This document shows, piece after piece, positions 53,807 through 63,914 of a stretch of DNA of 64,000 nucleotides. The stretch is from Romeriopsis navalis LEGE 11480 (GTDB lineage: Bacteria; Cyanobacteriota; Cyanobacteriia; Leptolyngbyales; Leptolyngbyaceae): assembly GCF_015207035.1 (NCBI RefSeq), contig NZ_JADEXQ010000013.1, positions 22,360 to 86,359 on the forward strand, read 5' to 3'. The notes beneath the pieces are model-generated. The model did not search any database, had not been told where the DNA came from, and was given only the letters and a program-made list of their open reading frames with translations. Each line of letters starts with the position of its first letter. Within the stretch, counting starts at the first letter, position 1. The position numbers and the translations under genes are program-made.

Positions 53807-55423
53807 ATGACCGCTGTTGATTCCTTGGCGTTGCCCTTACCGCCGGACTATGCTCAAGCCATTCCCGTTGTCGTCGCGCAAGCGCTTCAGCTCAAGGGTG
53901 CCTATGACGCCCAATCGATCGCGAAACTGCAACTGACGACGGATTCCGGCGCACGGTTACCGATCGATTACCAGTCGGGCAACTGGCAATTGGTTTGGTC
54001 ATCGGGGTGGACGACGGTTGGGGCGCATTGGCTGCAGATGCAGGGCTACGGGCCAGCGGGGGTGGTCATCGAGACCCAGTTTTTTTACTTTATTGTTTGT
54101 CCCGATTTAACCACGGCATCGACCTCCCTGCGCCTGCGAGTGCTGCAGGATACCTGGTTCAAAGCCACAGCCCAAGACTCAACCCAACTGGCCCCCAGTA
54201 AAAAAGTGCGGCTGCGGGCTGGGGAAGTCTTTGATGTTTTGTGTTACGGGCTGGCTCCGGCACATTGTCGGCTTGTGCTGACGCAGCCGATCGCCCCAAT
54301 CGGCAATTTTGGCTATGTTGACATCACGGCGACGGAGTTACTGCAAGGCGATCAGATTTATCAGCTGTCCCCAGTTGATGTCCGGGTGACTGAAATCGCG
54401 GGTGGCCAATTACTCGTGAAGCGAACGACGTATCTCAAGTCGCGATTGGCTGATTCTACGCATTTAGCGTTGACGCAAAAGCAACAACTGGTCCAAGGAC
54501 AACTGCTGCCGCTGCATCAATATGCCCGCTGTGATGATCATTGGCAGGTCACCTTGCCCAATACGGATCTCCCGGCACCGGCATTTATTGCCGCGGCGGA
54601 TGTGAATTTACGCTCTCTGGATACGATCGTCGATGTCGCCGCCACTGAGTTAAGCTGCGAAATTTTGCAGACGATGCCACTGAAACAACGTCCGGTGGCG
54701 CCCGATCATTTATCCCTAACTGAAAAAGTCAGTTTGGCGGCTGGTTCGATGCATTGTTTGTCGCACTATGCGGCAGTGGGGCCGCAACTCCAAATCCGAC
54801 TTCGATCAGCCCCGGTGGCGCAAACCGGTTACCTCGATCGGGCCTTAGTCCAACTGCGACGTGGTACCCAAGTTCTGCATCCAGGCAGTGAGCAAGTGGA
54901 GTTGGGGCTATCGATCCGGCGATGTGAGCAGCCGCCGGATCAGGACTGGCCGCTGCTCAATATCCGATCGGTCAGCGCCATTCTGCAGTATTTGCAAATT
55001 GGTGCGAAGACGCAGTTACCGTTGGCCGACGAATTGTTGCAGTGGTGCTTTGAGCATTATGGTGCGGGTTCACAAACCGATCGAACTTGTCTCCAAGGAT
55101 TACTCCAGGCTTATGGCATTCAACTCGAATCACGCTCAACTTGGACCAGTGAGCAACTCCGGGCGTCCTTAAGCCAGGGCGTCCCCATCTTGCTGTTTGG
55201 GCGATTTACCCCCGCCGCGCATTGCATTGTGTTGGTCGGTTATGGCCCATCGGGTTGGCTGGTCTGCGATCCTTGGGGTGATGCCACGACTGGGTATCGT
55301 TGCCTTGACGGGTCGCCCGTTTGGTATGCCAAGGATTATTTCACGGCAATGGTTGGCGTTGATGGGGCGATCGTCGCCGATGCGGTTAGTCAGGACACCT
55401 TGGGCTCACGGGAGAGTTGCTGA
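53807..55423 (+). CDS. SH3-like repeat protein with degenerate C39-like peptidase domain
   Basis: 538 residues, no clear signal peptide. Three related beta modules occupy about 105-370, each with a TxLK.....DS..L...KK..L..G pattern (LQDTWFKATAQDSTQLAPSKK, RTTYLKSRLADSTHLALTQKQ, QTMPLKQRPVAPDHLSLTEK). The C-terminal 150 residues resemble peptidase C39-like domains: GVPILLFGRFTPAAHCIVLVGYGPSGWLVCDPWGD has the His and Asp region. The usual catalytic Cys block (GxCNVTSLAM) appears as LLNIRSVSAILQY, without Cys. The protein is therefore probably a non-catalytic binding form. A cell-wall role is a guess. Confidence 0.72.
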   Translation: MTAVDSLALPLPPDYAQAIPVVVAQALQLKGAYDAQSIAKLQLTTDSGARLPIDYQSGNWQLVWSSGWTTVGAHWLQMQGYGPAGVVIETQFFYFIVCPDLTTASTSLRLRVLQDTWFKATAQDSTQLAPSKKVRLRAGEVFDVLCYGLAPAHCRLVLTQPIAPIGNFGYVDITATELLQGDQIYQLSPVDVRVTEIAGGQLLVKRTTYLKSRLADSTHLALTQKQQLVQGQLLPLHQYARCDDHWQVTLPNTDLPAPAFIAAADVNLRSLDTIVDVAATELSCEILQTMPLKQRPVAPDHLSLTEKVSLAAGSMHCLSHYAAVGPQLQIRLRSAPVAQTGYLDRALVQLRRGTQVLHPGSEQVELGLSIRRCEQPPDQDWPLLNIRSVSAILQYLQIGAKTQLPLADELLQWCFEHYGAGSQTDRTCLQGLLQAYGIQLESRSTWTSEQLRASLSQGVPILLFGRFTPAAHCIVLVGYGPSGWLVCDPWGDATTGYRCLDGSPVWYAKDYFTAMVGVDGAIVADAVSQDTLGSRESC

Positions 55424-55538
55424 CAAAATATCTCAAAACGTTAAAAACTCTAGTGATCTTGGCTGGCTGTCGCAGGGGCTGGTTACAGTATCAATAGATG
55501 CTCAAATTCTGTTGCGCCTTCATTCCTGAGTGGTACTT

Positions 55539-55799
55539 ATGCCTCGTCAAACTCCCTATAACTTACAGCTGCAACTGACGCGAATGTACCGTGATGGGCA
55601 GTCGTTTTTTGCCAAAATCAAAGTTCAAGAATGGCTCAAGGAACGGCAGGAAAACCCCGCTGACTACGATATTGTCCTGCACCAGCGACCGGCCCCGCCA
55701 GGATCGAAGGAAGTCATGACGATTGAAGTTGAACTGCGGCGGCTCGATGGCCAGCCCGTGGAGGACTGGTTGATTGAAGCCCTAAACTATAGTAAGTAG
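55539..55799 (+). CDS. Small conserved hypothetical protein
   Basis: 86 residues from ATG 55539; the open frame goes back to 55530. MPRQTPYNLQLQLTRMYRDGQSFFAKIKVQEWLKERQENPADYDIVLHQ reads as a well-formed helical protein, ending EDWLIEALNYSK. It has no membrane segment or motif that I can name. It is likely a separate gene, 115 bp after the C39-like gene. Confidence 0.6.
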   Translation: MPRQTPYNLQLQLTRMYRDGQSFFAKIKVQEWLKERQENPADYDIVLHQRPAPPGSKEVMTIEVELRRLDGQPVEDWLIEALNYSK

Positions 55800-55826
55800 T
55801 GCCTGTCAAGTCTGCCGCTAGAGGGA

Positions 55827-55872
55827 TTGCTGTGATTCGTGAACCTCGTATAATCCTGCAAGGGGAATCACA
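55827..55872 (+). promoter_or_regulatory. Candidate promoter overlapped by an inverted repeat
   Basis: TTGCTG (55827-55832) and a perfect TATAAT (55849-55854) are 16 bp apart. The promoter lies inside an inverted repeat, TGTGATTC (55831-55838) / GAATCACA (55865-55872). Transcription would start near 55861, about 255 nt before the diguanylate cyclase gene. The rest of 55800-56115 (316 bases) shows no gene. Confidence 0.45.
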
Positions 55873-56115
55873 CGCTTAATGTCGAAGACCAAATTTCTGC
55901 TGTTCCCAGCAGATTCGAGGCAGTTCACCGAACAGTTGTAGTTTGGGCGTTTTAAACGAGTCAAGTTGTAGAAAATAAAATATTATCCATAGCATTGGAT
56001 TTGATGGTTGAAGTTGATCGCGAATTGAGTTCACAGCGCTCGCTTTTAATGTTCCAGCTGAATCGTTCACTGGTGGTAATTCAGTCGCGGCGCTCCAAGT
56101 TGGTGCTCTAGGTTC

Positions 56116-58866
56116 ATGCTTTATAATCCGCGTAAAACAGACGCCGCCGCCTTAGACAGTTCGCCGCCGCGTGATGCGTTCGTGCGGAGCGGTGCGTTTC
56201 GATGGCCGTTGCAATTGCTGCTGATGGTGCCGATCGCCCTGCCAGTTTTAGGTGCGGTCGGCGTGATTGGCTTCTTGGCTTGGCGTTCTGGACAAATGGC
56301 GATCCAGGATTTGGCTGATCAGTTGATGGTGCAGGTGAGCGAACGGACCCAGCAGCGTTTGTTTGACTATACGAGCCGTCCTCCCAAAGTTGCGGCCCAA
56401 GTGGCTCAGGATATTGAAGCCGGTCGCGTCAAGCTCGAACCGCGTAACCTCAAATCGCTGGATGCTTATTTTCTGAGTAAAAGTCGGGCGGTCCCGGAGC
56501 TCAGCTTTGTGTATGCCGGCACTTCCCAAGGTTATTTGATTGGCGCGGGTTTTCTTGATGTGGCGGCGGCCGCGCCGCGTCAACTCTTAGCGGTTGCGGA
56601 TGCCTCGACGCAGGGTCGTTATCTAGCCTATGCGGTCAACCCGACTGGTCAGCGCGGCGAATTATTGCGGCAAACCCCCAATTACGATGCCCGCCGCCGT
56701 CCTTGGTATCAGGCGGGCATCGCGAGCCTAAAACCAACTTGGACCGATACTTATGTGTCGATGGGACAGCCCAATGCAGGTTTGACGGTGACAGCGGTGC
56801 ATCCCTTTACCCAGGGAAATCAGGTGGCGGGTGTGGCGGCCGTCGATTTTTCCCTGCGCGATATTAGTCGATACTTGCAGACTTTGCGTTTTAGTCGATC
56901 CGGTCAAGTATTTATTTTGGAACCCGATGGTAAGTTGGTGGCGACCTCGGCGGGCCAGGCGGTTTACCAAATTCAAGCGGCGCAAGTCCAGCGGTTTAAT
57001 GCCTACGAACATGACGATGCGGTGATCCGGGAGACGATGGCCCAACTGCGTGGCAAATTGGCCATGGTGCAATCTTTAAAGGCGAACATTGCCGGTGAAT
57101 CGCGGTTTGTGCGAGTTACACCGTGGCGTCAGCAGGATGGTCTCAACTGGCGCATTGTGGTCGTTGTGCCCGAGCGTGAATTCACCCACCAAATTGAGGC
57201 AAATAACCGTACGGCATTGTTAATGTCGAGTTTGGCGCTATTTGTGGCCGCCGGTTTGAGCTATTTGATGGCGCGGCGGGTGACGGCGCCAATTTTGCAA
57301 TTGAGTCAGGCGACGAAAGAGGTGGCCCAAGGTTATCGCCGCCAAATTTCAACGCCCCAGTGGACGCCGGAACTGGAGGAAATCACCGATTCCGTCAATC
57401 ACATGGCGGCGCGGCTCCAGCGCTCGATGACTAATTTACGTTCCTTAAATCAAGAGCTATTTAGTAGCAAGCAACGGCTCTACCAAATGATGGAAGCCTT
57501 ACCGGTGGGGGTGGTGGTGATTGATCCAGATGGAAAATGCCTCTATCTCAACCGCACGGGCCAACTTTTACTCGGTCTGAAACAAATTCCGCAGGTGCCG
57601 TTAGAGCGGCTAGCGCGGGCTTACCGGCTTTATCAGGCTGAGACAATGCAGCCTTATCCTTGGGAATCCCTCCCGGTGGTCCAGGCGCTGAAAGGGCAGG
57701 CTGTGTATGTGGATGATTTAGTTGTGCGGTTGCCCAATACGGCCATTCCCCTAGAAGCGCGGGCGATTCCGGTGGCGGATGCGACGGGTAAAGTGATTTA
57801 TGCCATTCAAACTTTCCAGAATGTGAGCGCCCGTAAACGAGCGGAAGTGGCCCGGGCTCAGAGTGAGCATCGGATACAAAAACTGACCGACAATGTACCG
57901 GGGGTGATTTTTCGCTATGTGATTGAGCCGACCGGTCACGATCACTATGCTTACGTGAGTCCCCATGCCCGCGAAATTTTTGGGGTTGATTCAGAGGCAG
58001 TGCAGCGCGATCCGCAGATGTTTTGGTCCTTGGTCTTTCCAGAAGATGAGGTGGCCATTCGGCGTCTCCTGCCCGAAAAGAATAAAACGATGGCCCCCTG
58101 GAGTGTGGAATATCGCATTCGGACGCCCCAGGGCCAGGTGCGCTGGCTCCAAACTCAAGCATCCCCCGAACAAACCGCGGATGGCACCACGATTTGGGAT
58201 GGGTTGACGCTGGATGTGACTGAACGTAAACATGCGGAAACGGTGCTTTACGATTATCGCCAGCATTTAGAACAGCAGGTCCAAGAACGGACGATCGCTT
58301 TACAGCAGGCAAATCAGGAGCTGGAGCGATTGGCGACTTTAGATGGGTTGACGCAAATTGCCAATCGCCGCCGCTTCGATCTATATCTTGAACAGGAATG
58401 GCAACGGTTAGCCCGGGACCAACAACCCCTGTCGTTGATCCTTTGCGATGTAGATTATTTCAAATGTTATAACGATTGCTATGGACATCAGCAAGGTGAT
58501 CACTGTTTGCAACAAGTTGCCCAGATTATGCGCGACTCGATTAAACGTCCGGCGGATTTGTTGGCGCGTTATGGCGGCGAAGAATTTGCGGTAATTTTGC
58601 CCCAAACGAATCGCTGGGGGGCAGCCCAAGTGGCGGAGCTCTTACGATCGACGATCGCGCAGCAACAATTAACGCATCAAGCATCGCCGATCAGTGCCTA
58701 TGTCTCGATGAGTGTTGGTGTGGCAACGGTTTTCCCGACCTTGGATGGGGATGTCACGGCATTGATTATGGCGGCGGATCAGGCCCTCTATCAGGCGAAG
58801 CAGCAAGGCCGCGATCGCGTTTGCTTTATGCCGACGGATGAACCGTTTGCGCAACCTCCGTCCTAG
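56116..58866 (+). CDS. Membrane diguanylate cyclase (Cache-HAMP-PAS-PAS-GGDEF)
   Basis: 916 residues. It makes c-di-GMP from two GTP. Membrane helix 1 (about 30-58), a periplasmic Cache sensor (about 60-365, with YDARRRPWYQAG and FSLRDISRYLQTL), membrane helix 2 (about 368-390), HAMP (about 390-445), a first PAS (about 455-575, MMEALPVGVVVIDPDG), a second PAS of the PAS_3 type with its PAC segment (about 588-710, ending LTLDVTERKHAE), a coiled coil and the GGDEF domain. The active site is GGEEF at 820-824, and the inhibitory I-site RPAD (RxxD) is at 811-814, so it should be active and feedback-controlled. No EAL domain. A histidine kinase gene lies 82 bp downstream. Confidence 0.95.
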   Translation: MLYNPRKTDAAALDSSPPRDAFVRSGAFRWPLQLLLMVPIALPVLGAVGVIGFLAWRSGQMAIQDLADQLMVQVSERTQQRLFDYTSRPPKVAAQVAQDIEAGRVKLEPRNLKSLDAYFLSKSRAVPELSFVYAGTSQGYLIGAGFLDVAAAAPRQLLAVADASTQGRYLAYAVNPTGQRGELLRQTPNYDARRRPWYQAGIASLKPTWTDTYVSMGQPNAGLTVTAVHPFTQGNQVAGVAAVDFSLRDISRYLQTLRFSRSGQVFILEPDGKLVATSAGQAVYQIQAAQVQRFNAYEHDDAVIRETMAQLRGKLAMVQSLKANIAGESRFVRVTPWRQQDGLNWRIVVVVPEREFTHQIEANNRTALLMSSLALFVAAGLSYLMARRVTAPILQLSQATKEVAQGYRRQISTPQWTPELEEITDSVNHMAARLQRSMTNLRSLNQELFSSKQRLYQMMEALPVGVVVIDPDGKCLYLNRTGQLLLGLKQIPQVPLERLARAYRLYQAETMQPYPWESLPVVQALKGQAVYVDDLVVRLPNTAIPLEARAIPVADATGKVIYAIQTFQNVSARKRAEVARAQSEHRIQKLTDNVPGVIFRYVIEPTGHDHYAYVSPHAREIFGVDSEAVQRDPQMFWSLVFPEDEVAIRRLLPEKNKTMAPWSVEYRIRTPQGQVRWLQTQASPEQTADGTTIWDGLTLDVTERKHAETVLYDYRQHLEQQVQERTIALQQANQELERLATLDGLTQIANRRRFDLYLEQEWQRLARDQQPLSLILCDVDYFKCYNDCYGHQQGDHCLQQVAQIMRDSIKRPADLLARYGGEEFAVILPQTNRWGAAQVAELLRSTIAQQQLTHQASPISAYVSMSVGVATVFPTLDGDVTALIMAADQALYQAKQQGRDRVCFMPTDEPFAQPPS

Positions 58867-58948
58867 GGCGAATCGAGAAGACTTTGGGCAATGCTGAGTT
58901 GGTAAATCCTGCATAGATTGGGCATCCTAAACTTGGCAGTTTGTTGGT

Positions 58949-60643
58949 ATGCTCCATCGTTTTTCTGTGCTTGTGCTTAATCGTTTTGCCCTGAGTATGC
59001 GCGTGTTTAAGTCGCGACTGGCACGCAAGGTCTCGCTTTGGGTCTTTGCAAGTGTCGTTGCGATTGAATTTGTCATTCTGGTGCCGTCTTACTATCGTCG
59101 CCGCGAAGAACTTCTGCACGAACAAGTGGTGAAGGTGGAACAGGCGTTTTTGCCTTTGGTGAAGCGTTATCGTCAGCAGCCGGATATCGCATTTGCGCAG
59201 GTGCGCGATCAGTTGGTCATTTATCCCGAAGTGGTTGGGATCCGGTTCGATCGGGCGCAAACCCAGACGACACAGCATTTGGGTGAAACCTTAAAGCCGC
59301 AACCGGCGCAAGTTCAAGCAACTGGAACGACTCGTGCGGTTGGGCGCAATCGCTATGAAGTATTTTGGCGAATTCCCCGGCCAGATGGTGATTTTCAGTT
59401 GGGTCTGCGATTGAATACGCAGCCGGTTCAAGCGAAGTTAAATGCCTATACATTAAGAATTTTAGGTTTAATTGTCTTGATTTCGGGTGTGGTTACGGCA
59501 ACCACGATGTATACCGTTAGCGTTTTAGTGATTACACCGATTTTGCGCTTGCGTGATGATCTGCTGCGCACCGGAGATATGGTGAATGTGGAATCTGATG
59601 ATTTCCATTTTGATGTGCATCAGCGCCAGCGCCAGGATGAGATGGGTGAGTTGTTTCGGGCCTTTGAGCGGATGTTTGGTCGAATTCAACATGAAATTCG
59701 TGATCGGCATCAGGCTGAGGCATCGTTGGCCTCCGAAACGTTATTGACGCAACAAGCGCAGCAACATTCCCAAGCCGTGCAGCAGGTGTTGGAGGAGTTG
59801 CGGACAACTCAGGTGCAGTTGATTCACAGCGAAAAAATGTCAAGTTTGGGACAACTGGTCGCTGGGATTGCCCATGAATTTAATAACCCAGTGACGTTTA
59901 TTAATGGCAACCTGGTGCCGTTGCAGGAATATACCGATGGTTTGCTACAGCTATTGGCACAATATCAACTGACTTATCCCGATACGCCCGTTGACTTACA
60001 GGATTTGGCGGATTCGATCGATGTAACCTACATTCAAGCTGATTTGCCCAAAATTTTGGCTTCGATGAAAATGGGTGTGCAGCGAATTCGGACGATCGTT
60101 GGCTCGTTGCGCAATTTCTCGCGCTTAGATGAATCGGCGATGAAACAAGTCGATGTGCATGAGGGGTTGGAGAGTGCTTTGATGTTGATTCAGCACCGCT
60201 TGAACGAGAAGCCGTTGGCGATTCAACTGGTCAAAGACTACGGTAAATTGCCGTTGGTGGAATGTTTCGCGAATCAACTTAATCAAGTATTTATGAGTTT
60301 ATTCAGTAATGCCATTGATGCGATCAATGCACAAGAGCAGGCTGGTTGTATTCAGATTTCGACACGGCAATTGTCCGCTGAACGGTTGGAAATTGCGATT
60401 CAAGATAATGGTGTGGGTATTCCGGATACGGATCTGCCCCACGTATTTGATCCATTTTTTACGACGAAGCCGGTGGGTAAAGGCGTGGGCCTCGGCTTGT
60501 CGGTCAGTTATCAAATTATTCAAATGCATGGTGGTCAGTTGAATTGCGCTTCGACTGAGGCTGATGGGACCCGCTTCACGATCGAGATTCCTATTTGTCA
60601 GAACCTGCTGGGTGCGGACATGCTACCCCGCAAATCAGCGTGA
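58949..60643 (+). CDS. Membrane sensor histidine kinase
   Basis: 564 residues. Two membrane helices (about 28-48 and 169-190) enclose a periplasmic domain of about 120 residues. A HAMP-like region (about 191-245) and a coiled coil lead to HisKA with GIAHEFNNP and phospho-His309; GHEFNNP-type HisKA domains form the group typical of NtrB/HisKA-4-like kinases. The ATPase domain has [40 protein letters not shown]. No regulator gene is adjacent, so it is an orphan. ATG 58949 gives 16 extra residues before a second Met; both are possible. It may be co-transcribed with the diguanylate cyclase. Confidence 0.9.
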   Translation: MLHRFSVLVLNRFALSMRVFKSRLARKVSLWVFASVVAIEFVILVPSYYRRREELLHEQVVKVEQAFLPLVKRYRQQPDIAFAQVRDQLVIYPEVVGIRFDRAQTQTTQHLGETLKPQPAQVQATGTTRAVGRNRYEVFWRIPRPDGDFQLGLRLNTQPVQAKLNAYTLRILGLIVLISGVVTATTMYTVSVLVITPILRLRDDLLRTGDMVNVESDDFHFDVHQRQRQDEMGELFRAFERMFGRIQHEIRDRHQAEASLASETLLTQQAQQHSQAVQQVLEELRTTQVQLIHSEKMSSLGQLVAGIAHEFNNPVTFINGNLVPLQEYTDGLLQLLAQYQLTYPDTPVDLQDLADSIDVTYIQADLPKILASMKMGVQRIRTIVGSLRNFSRLDESAMKQVDVHEGLESALMLIQHRLNEKPLAIQLVKDYGKLPLVECFANQLNQVFMSLFSNAIDAINAQEQAGCIQISTRQLSAERLEIAIQDNGVGIPDTDLPHVFDPFFTTKPVGKGVGLGLSVSYQIIQMHGGQLNCASTEADGTRFTIEIPICQNLLGADMLPRKSA

Positions 60644-60950
60644 TTTTTCTCTGCATGTGATGCCGTGTTGGATTATCCCAATGAGCATGGTCGATCGTCG
60701 GTAGTTGCTAATACTGGATCATTTTTCGGTCAGATATTGTGAGCGGCTCGGAAAGTTTTCGTGGCCTGTTTGATTGTGATGCCGACTGAGATTTGCACCG
60801 GACTATGGAGCTGTTTCCTCTGGTAAAGACGTAATTATTGTCGGTACTTTGATATCGCTGGGTTAATTCTGACCATTAATCAAAATCAGCCAGTTAATCA
60901 ACTGGTCTAAGACGATATACAGATTTTTTCAATATTTGGCATCTTAATTT

Positions 60951-61007
60951 TGTAAGTGCATTACTTACACTGAATTTACGTGCTTACTAAAAACTATCTA
61001 AATAGTT
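60951..61007. promoter_or_regulatory. Two dyads just upstream of the lipoxygenase gene
   Basis: TGTAAGT (60951-60957) / ACTTACA (60963-60969) and AACTAT (60992-60997) / ATAGTT (61002-61007) lie in the last 65 bases before ATG 61015, in an AT-rich stretch. They could be operator sites. The rest of 60644-61014 (371 bases) shows no gene. Confidence 0.45.
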
Positions 61008-61014
61008 AATTGCT

Positions 61015-62733
61015 ATGCAACCTTATTTGCCCCAACAGGATCCAAATCCGACAAAACGTGCTGCTGATTTAGCGAAACAACGTGATTTGTACATCTACGA
61101 TTACGTGTATCTTGCGCCATTGCCCCTGGCGAAATCCGTTCCTGATCAAGCGCAATTTTCGACTCGCTACATTACCGAACGATTGCTGGCCTCGGCGGAA
61201 TTGCCAGCCAACTTGTTAGCGGCGAAGACCCGCACTTTCTTTGACCCCTTAGACCAACTCCAGGAGTACGAAGACCTCTTTCCATTTCTACCATTGCCGG
61301 AAGTTGCGAAAACCTATCAAACGGATCAATCCTTTGCGGAGCAACGTCTCTCGGGGCCGAATCCCTTGATGATTGCACAACTCAGCGCAGAAGATGAGCG
61401 CGCTCAGGTACTCAATAAAATTCCCAGTGCGCAAGCTGACTTTGAGCCATTATTCAATGTCCAGGAGGAGCTGGCAGCGGGTAATATCTACATCACTGAC
61501 TACACCGGTCATGATGTGCGCTACCTGGGGCCGAAAGTTGTTGAAGGGGGTCAACATGAGAAAGGCCATAAATACTTACCCAAGGTTCGGGCCTTTTTCC
61601 GATGGCGCCAGCAGGGATTTAGCGATCGTGGTGAGTTAGCACCGATCGCCATTCAAATTGGTACAGCCGCCGAAAGTCCGGTGTACACCCCTTTCGATCA
61701 ACCAGAAAAATGGTTGTTTGCCAAGCTCTGTGTGCAAGTCGCGGATGCGAACCATCATGAAATGGATACCCATCTTTGTCGGACGCATTTCGTGATGGAG
61801 CCGTTTGCTGTAGCGACGGCGCGTCAGCTAGCGGATAGCCACCCGTTAAATCTACTGCTGACGCCCCATCTCCGCTTTATGTTGGCGAATAATCATCTGG
61901 GGCGTGAACGATTAATCAATAAAAAAGGTCCGGTTGACAATCTATTAGCGGGAACGCGAGAAGAATCCTTGGCGTTGGTTAAATCGGCCTATAAATCTTG
62001 GAGTATTGATCAATTTGCGTTCCCTGTGGATCTAAAAAATCGGGGGATGGCAGATACCGATCGCTTGCCACATTATCCATATCGTGATGATGGAATGTTG
62101 CTGTGGGAGGCATTGCATGAGTTTGTCACAGACTATCTGAAGCATTTCTATCCCACGACCTCAGACTTAGCCCAGGATGCTGAATTGCAGGCTTGGGCCA
62201 AAGAACTTTCGACCCGACAGGTTGAAGGGGGCGCGGAGATTAAAGGGATGCCATCGACGATCGATAATCTCGACAAGTTAGCGGAAATTGTCACCACGAT
62301 TATCTTTACTTGTGGGCCAATGCATTCGGCGGTGAATTATACGCAGTATGACTATATGGCTTTTTCTGCGAATATGCCGTTGGCGGCATATAGTGACCCC
62401 AATGTGTTGCAATCTGAACAGGCGGAAATTACAGAAGCGGAAATTTTGAAACTGCTACCGCCTTATAAAAAGGCGGCAGAACAATTAAGTATTCTGTTTA
62501 TCCTTTCGGCTTATCGGTTTGATCAATTGGGGAGTTACGACAAAACCTATGGTGAGCTCTATGACTCAACGTTTGATGCCGTTTTTGCCGGTACGCCAGT
62601 GACGCTAATGTTGAGTAAATTACAGCAAAAGCTATATTTGGCTGAACAGCGGATGACTGAACGTAACCGGGGTCGTGTTACGGCGTATAACGCCATGAAG
62701 CCGTCCTTAGTGCTGAATAGCATTAGTATTTAG
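61015..62733 (+). CDS. Lipoxygenase family protein, stand-alone catalytic domain
   Basis: 572 residues. It oxygenates polyunsaturated fatty acids to hydroperoxides with a non-haem iron. Iron ligands can be placed: His248 and His253 in HHEMDTHLCRTHFVMEP, His437 and Asn441 in MHSAVNYTQYDY, and the C-terminal Ile572 (NSISI ends exactly as required). The plant PLAT domain is absent, as in short bacterial forms. No signal peptide. No neighbour encodes a desaturase or cytochrome P450; a DUF900-type alpha/beta hydrolase lies 180 bp downstream, beyond a possible terminator. All five iron ligands are present, so it should be an active enzyme; regiospecificity cannot be read from the sequence. Confidence 0.94.
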   Translation: MQPYLPQQDPNPTKRAADLAKQRDLYIYDYVYLAPLPLAKSVPDQAQFSTRYITERLLASAELPANLLAAKTRTFFDPLDQLQEYEDLFPFLPLPEVAKTYQTDQSFAEQRLSGPNPLMIAQLSAEDERAQVLNKIPSAQADFEPLFNVQEELAAGNIYITDYTGHDVRYLGPKVVEGGQHEKGHKYLPKVRAFFRWRQQGFSDRGELAPIAIQIGTAAESPVYTPFDQPEKWLFAKLCVQVADANHHEMDTHLCRTHFVMEPFAVATARQLADSHPLNLLLTPHLRFMLANNHLGRERLINKKGPVDNLLAGTREESLALVKSAYKSWSIDQFAFPVDLKNRGMADTDRLPHYPYRDDGMLLWEALHEFVTDYLKHFYPTTSDLAQDAELQAWAKELSTRQVEGGAEIKGMPSTIDNLDKLAEIVTTIIFTCGPMHSAVNYTQYDYMAFSANMPLAAYSDPNVLQSEQAEITEAEILKLLPPYKKAAEQLSILFILSAYRFDQLGSYDKTYGELYDSTFDAVFAGTPVTLMLSKLQQKLYLAEQRMTERNRGRVTAYNAMKPSLVLNSISI

Positions 62734-62770
62734 CGCGCGGTTCTCGATGCGTTGTTGCAGCTTAGATTGC

Positions 62771-62798
62771 GTATCCCCAACGTTTATTCTGGGGGTAC
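62771..62798 (+). terminator. Hairpin between the lipoxygenase and hydrolase genes
   Basis: GTATCCCCA (62771-62779) pairs with TGGGGGTAC (62790-62798); the single non-Watson-Crick pair is T-G, fitting plus-strand RNA. There is no U-tract. Confidence 0.45.
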
Positions 62799-62913
62799 GT
62801 GATCGCTATCTGGTATTCAACCAGAATGTGGTTCTACATCATCCTGGCCATCACTTGTATGGTTTTAGGATATGTTGGTTGTTCGATTGAATTAAGTTGC
62901 CCTAGGTGAATGG

Positions 62914-63903
62914 ATGATCATTGTAATTTCTAATCGTGTTATCAATCCTGATGGCCGAAATGAGATGCTATTTGGCGAACGATCGAATGCCAATGGCCCG
63001 GATGAGGTGCGACTAGCGACCGCCGAATATGACTCGGCGCAATCGCAGTGGCAGGTTGATCTGTTGGCTGAACCAGAAACCCTGACTGCCGATAATTTGC
63101 CCAGTCGACAATTATTCAAATCCGTGATCGCTGGGATTAAACAGGGACAATACAGCTCAGATTGGGTGTTTTATATTCACGGTTTTAATCAGTCTTTTAA
63201 GGATTCGTTAGAAGCCAGTTGGCGCATCTCACAACGCTATAACGTTGATGTGATCGTGTTTTCCTGGGCGTCAAATCCGGGCGGGTGGGGACCTTCGGAG
63301 TATAACCGGGCACGGCAAGCGGCAAGATCCTCAGCCAACGCTCTAGACCATGCCCTCCAGAAGATGGGGTCTTATTTAATCGATCGACCCCAAGCCGAAA
63401 TTGGTCAATGCAATGTGCGCCTCAATTTGTTGATTCACAGCTTGGGTAATTATCTGGTGGAGAACTTTGTGCGTGACCCGATCTTTAGTGGAGAAACGCG
63501 CATTTTTGATAATGTGATTTTTCATCAAGCTGATGTTGATCACAAGCACCATGATATGTGGATTGATCGAGTCGAATATGGCCGTCGAATTTACGTCACA
63601 ATTAATGAAAATGATGGGGCGTTGAAGGTCTCCGATATCTCAAATCCTTCCCGTTTGGGGAGCACGGCCTTAGGTACGGCGGCCACTCCGGTGTATGTCG
63701 ACTTTACGAATGCGGATAATGTTGATCGTGACCATGATTTCTGTATCGGCGATCATGGCAATCCGGCGATCTATCGCTTTTTCCAACAGGTGCTAACGAG
63801 TCATCGCGGCGAATTGGCGAGTGAGTTTACCTATGATAGTCGCACGAATACCTTTATTATGCAGGGGGGCGGAGTGTCTGCCCTCGGTGGCACATGGGCT
63901 TAG
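62914..63903 (+). CDS. Alpha/beta hydrolase of the DUF900 type
   Basis: 329 residues. FYIHGFNQSFKDSLE is the oxyanion-loop region (HGFN), NVDVIVFSWASNPGGWGPSEYNRARQAA the typical DUF900 block, and LLIHSLGNYLVENF the nucleophile elbow with Ser176. The acid and His probably lie in ENDGALKVSD and later GDHGNPAIYRFF. No signal peptide. Substrate unknown. It follows the lipoxygenase, so release of a fatty acid substrate is imaginable but unsupported. Confidence 0.85.
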   Translation: MIIVISNRVINPDGRNEMLFGERSNANGPDEVRLATAEYDSAQSQWQVDLLAEPETLTADNLPSRQLFKSVIAGIKQGQYSSDWVFYIHGFNQSFKDSLEASWRISQRYNVDVIVFSWASNPGGWGPSEYNRARQAARSSANALDHALQKMGSYLIDRPQAEIGQCNVRLNLLIHSLGNYLVENFVRDPIFSGETRIFDNVIFHQADVDHKHHDMWIDRVEYGRRIYVTINENDGALKVSDISNPSRLGSTALGTAATPVYVDFTNADNVDRDHDFCIGDHGNPAIYRFFQQVLTSHRGELASEFTYDSRTNTFIMQGGGVSALGGTWA

Positions 63904-63914
63904 CGTCCTCGGCG

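Noticed and set aside
57548..58312. 254-codon minus-strand ORF
   Set aside because: It lies fully inside the PAS region of the diguanylate cyclase; His/Pro/Ser-rich composition is typical of an antisense shadow.
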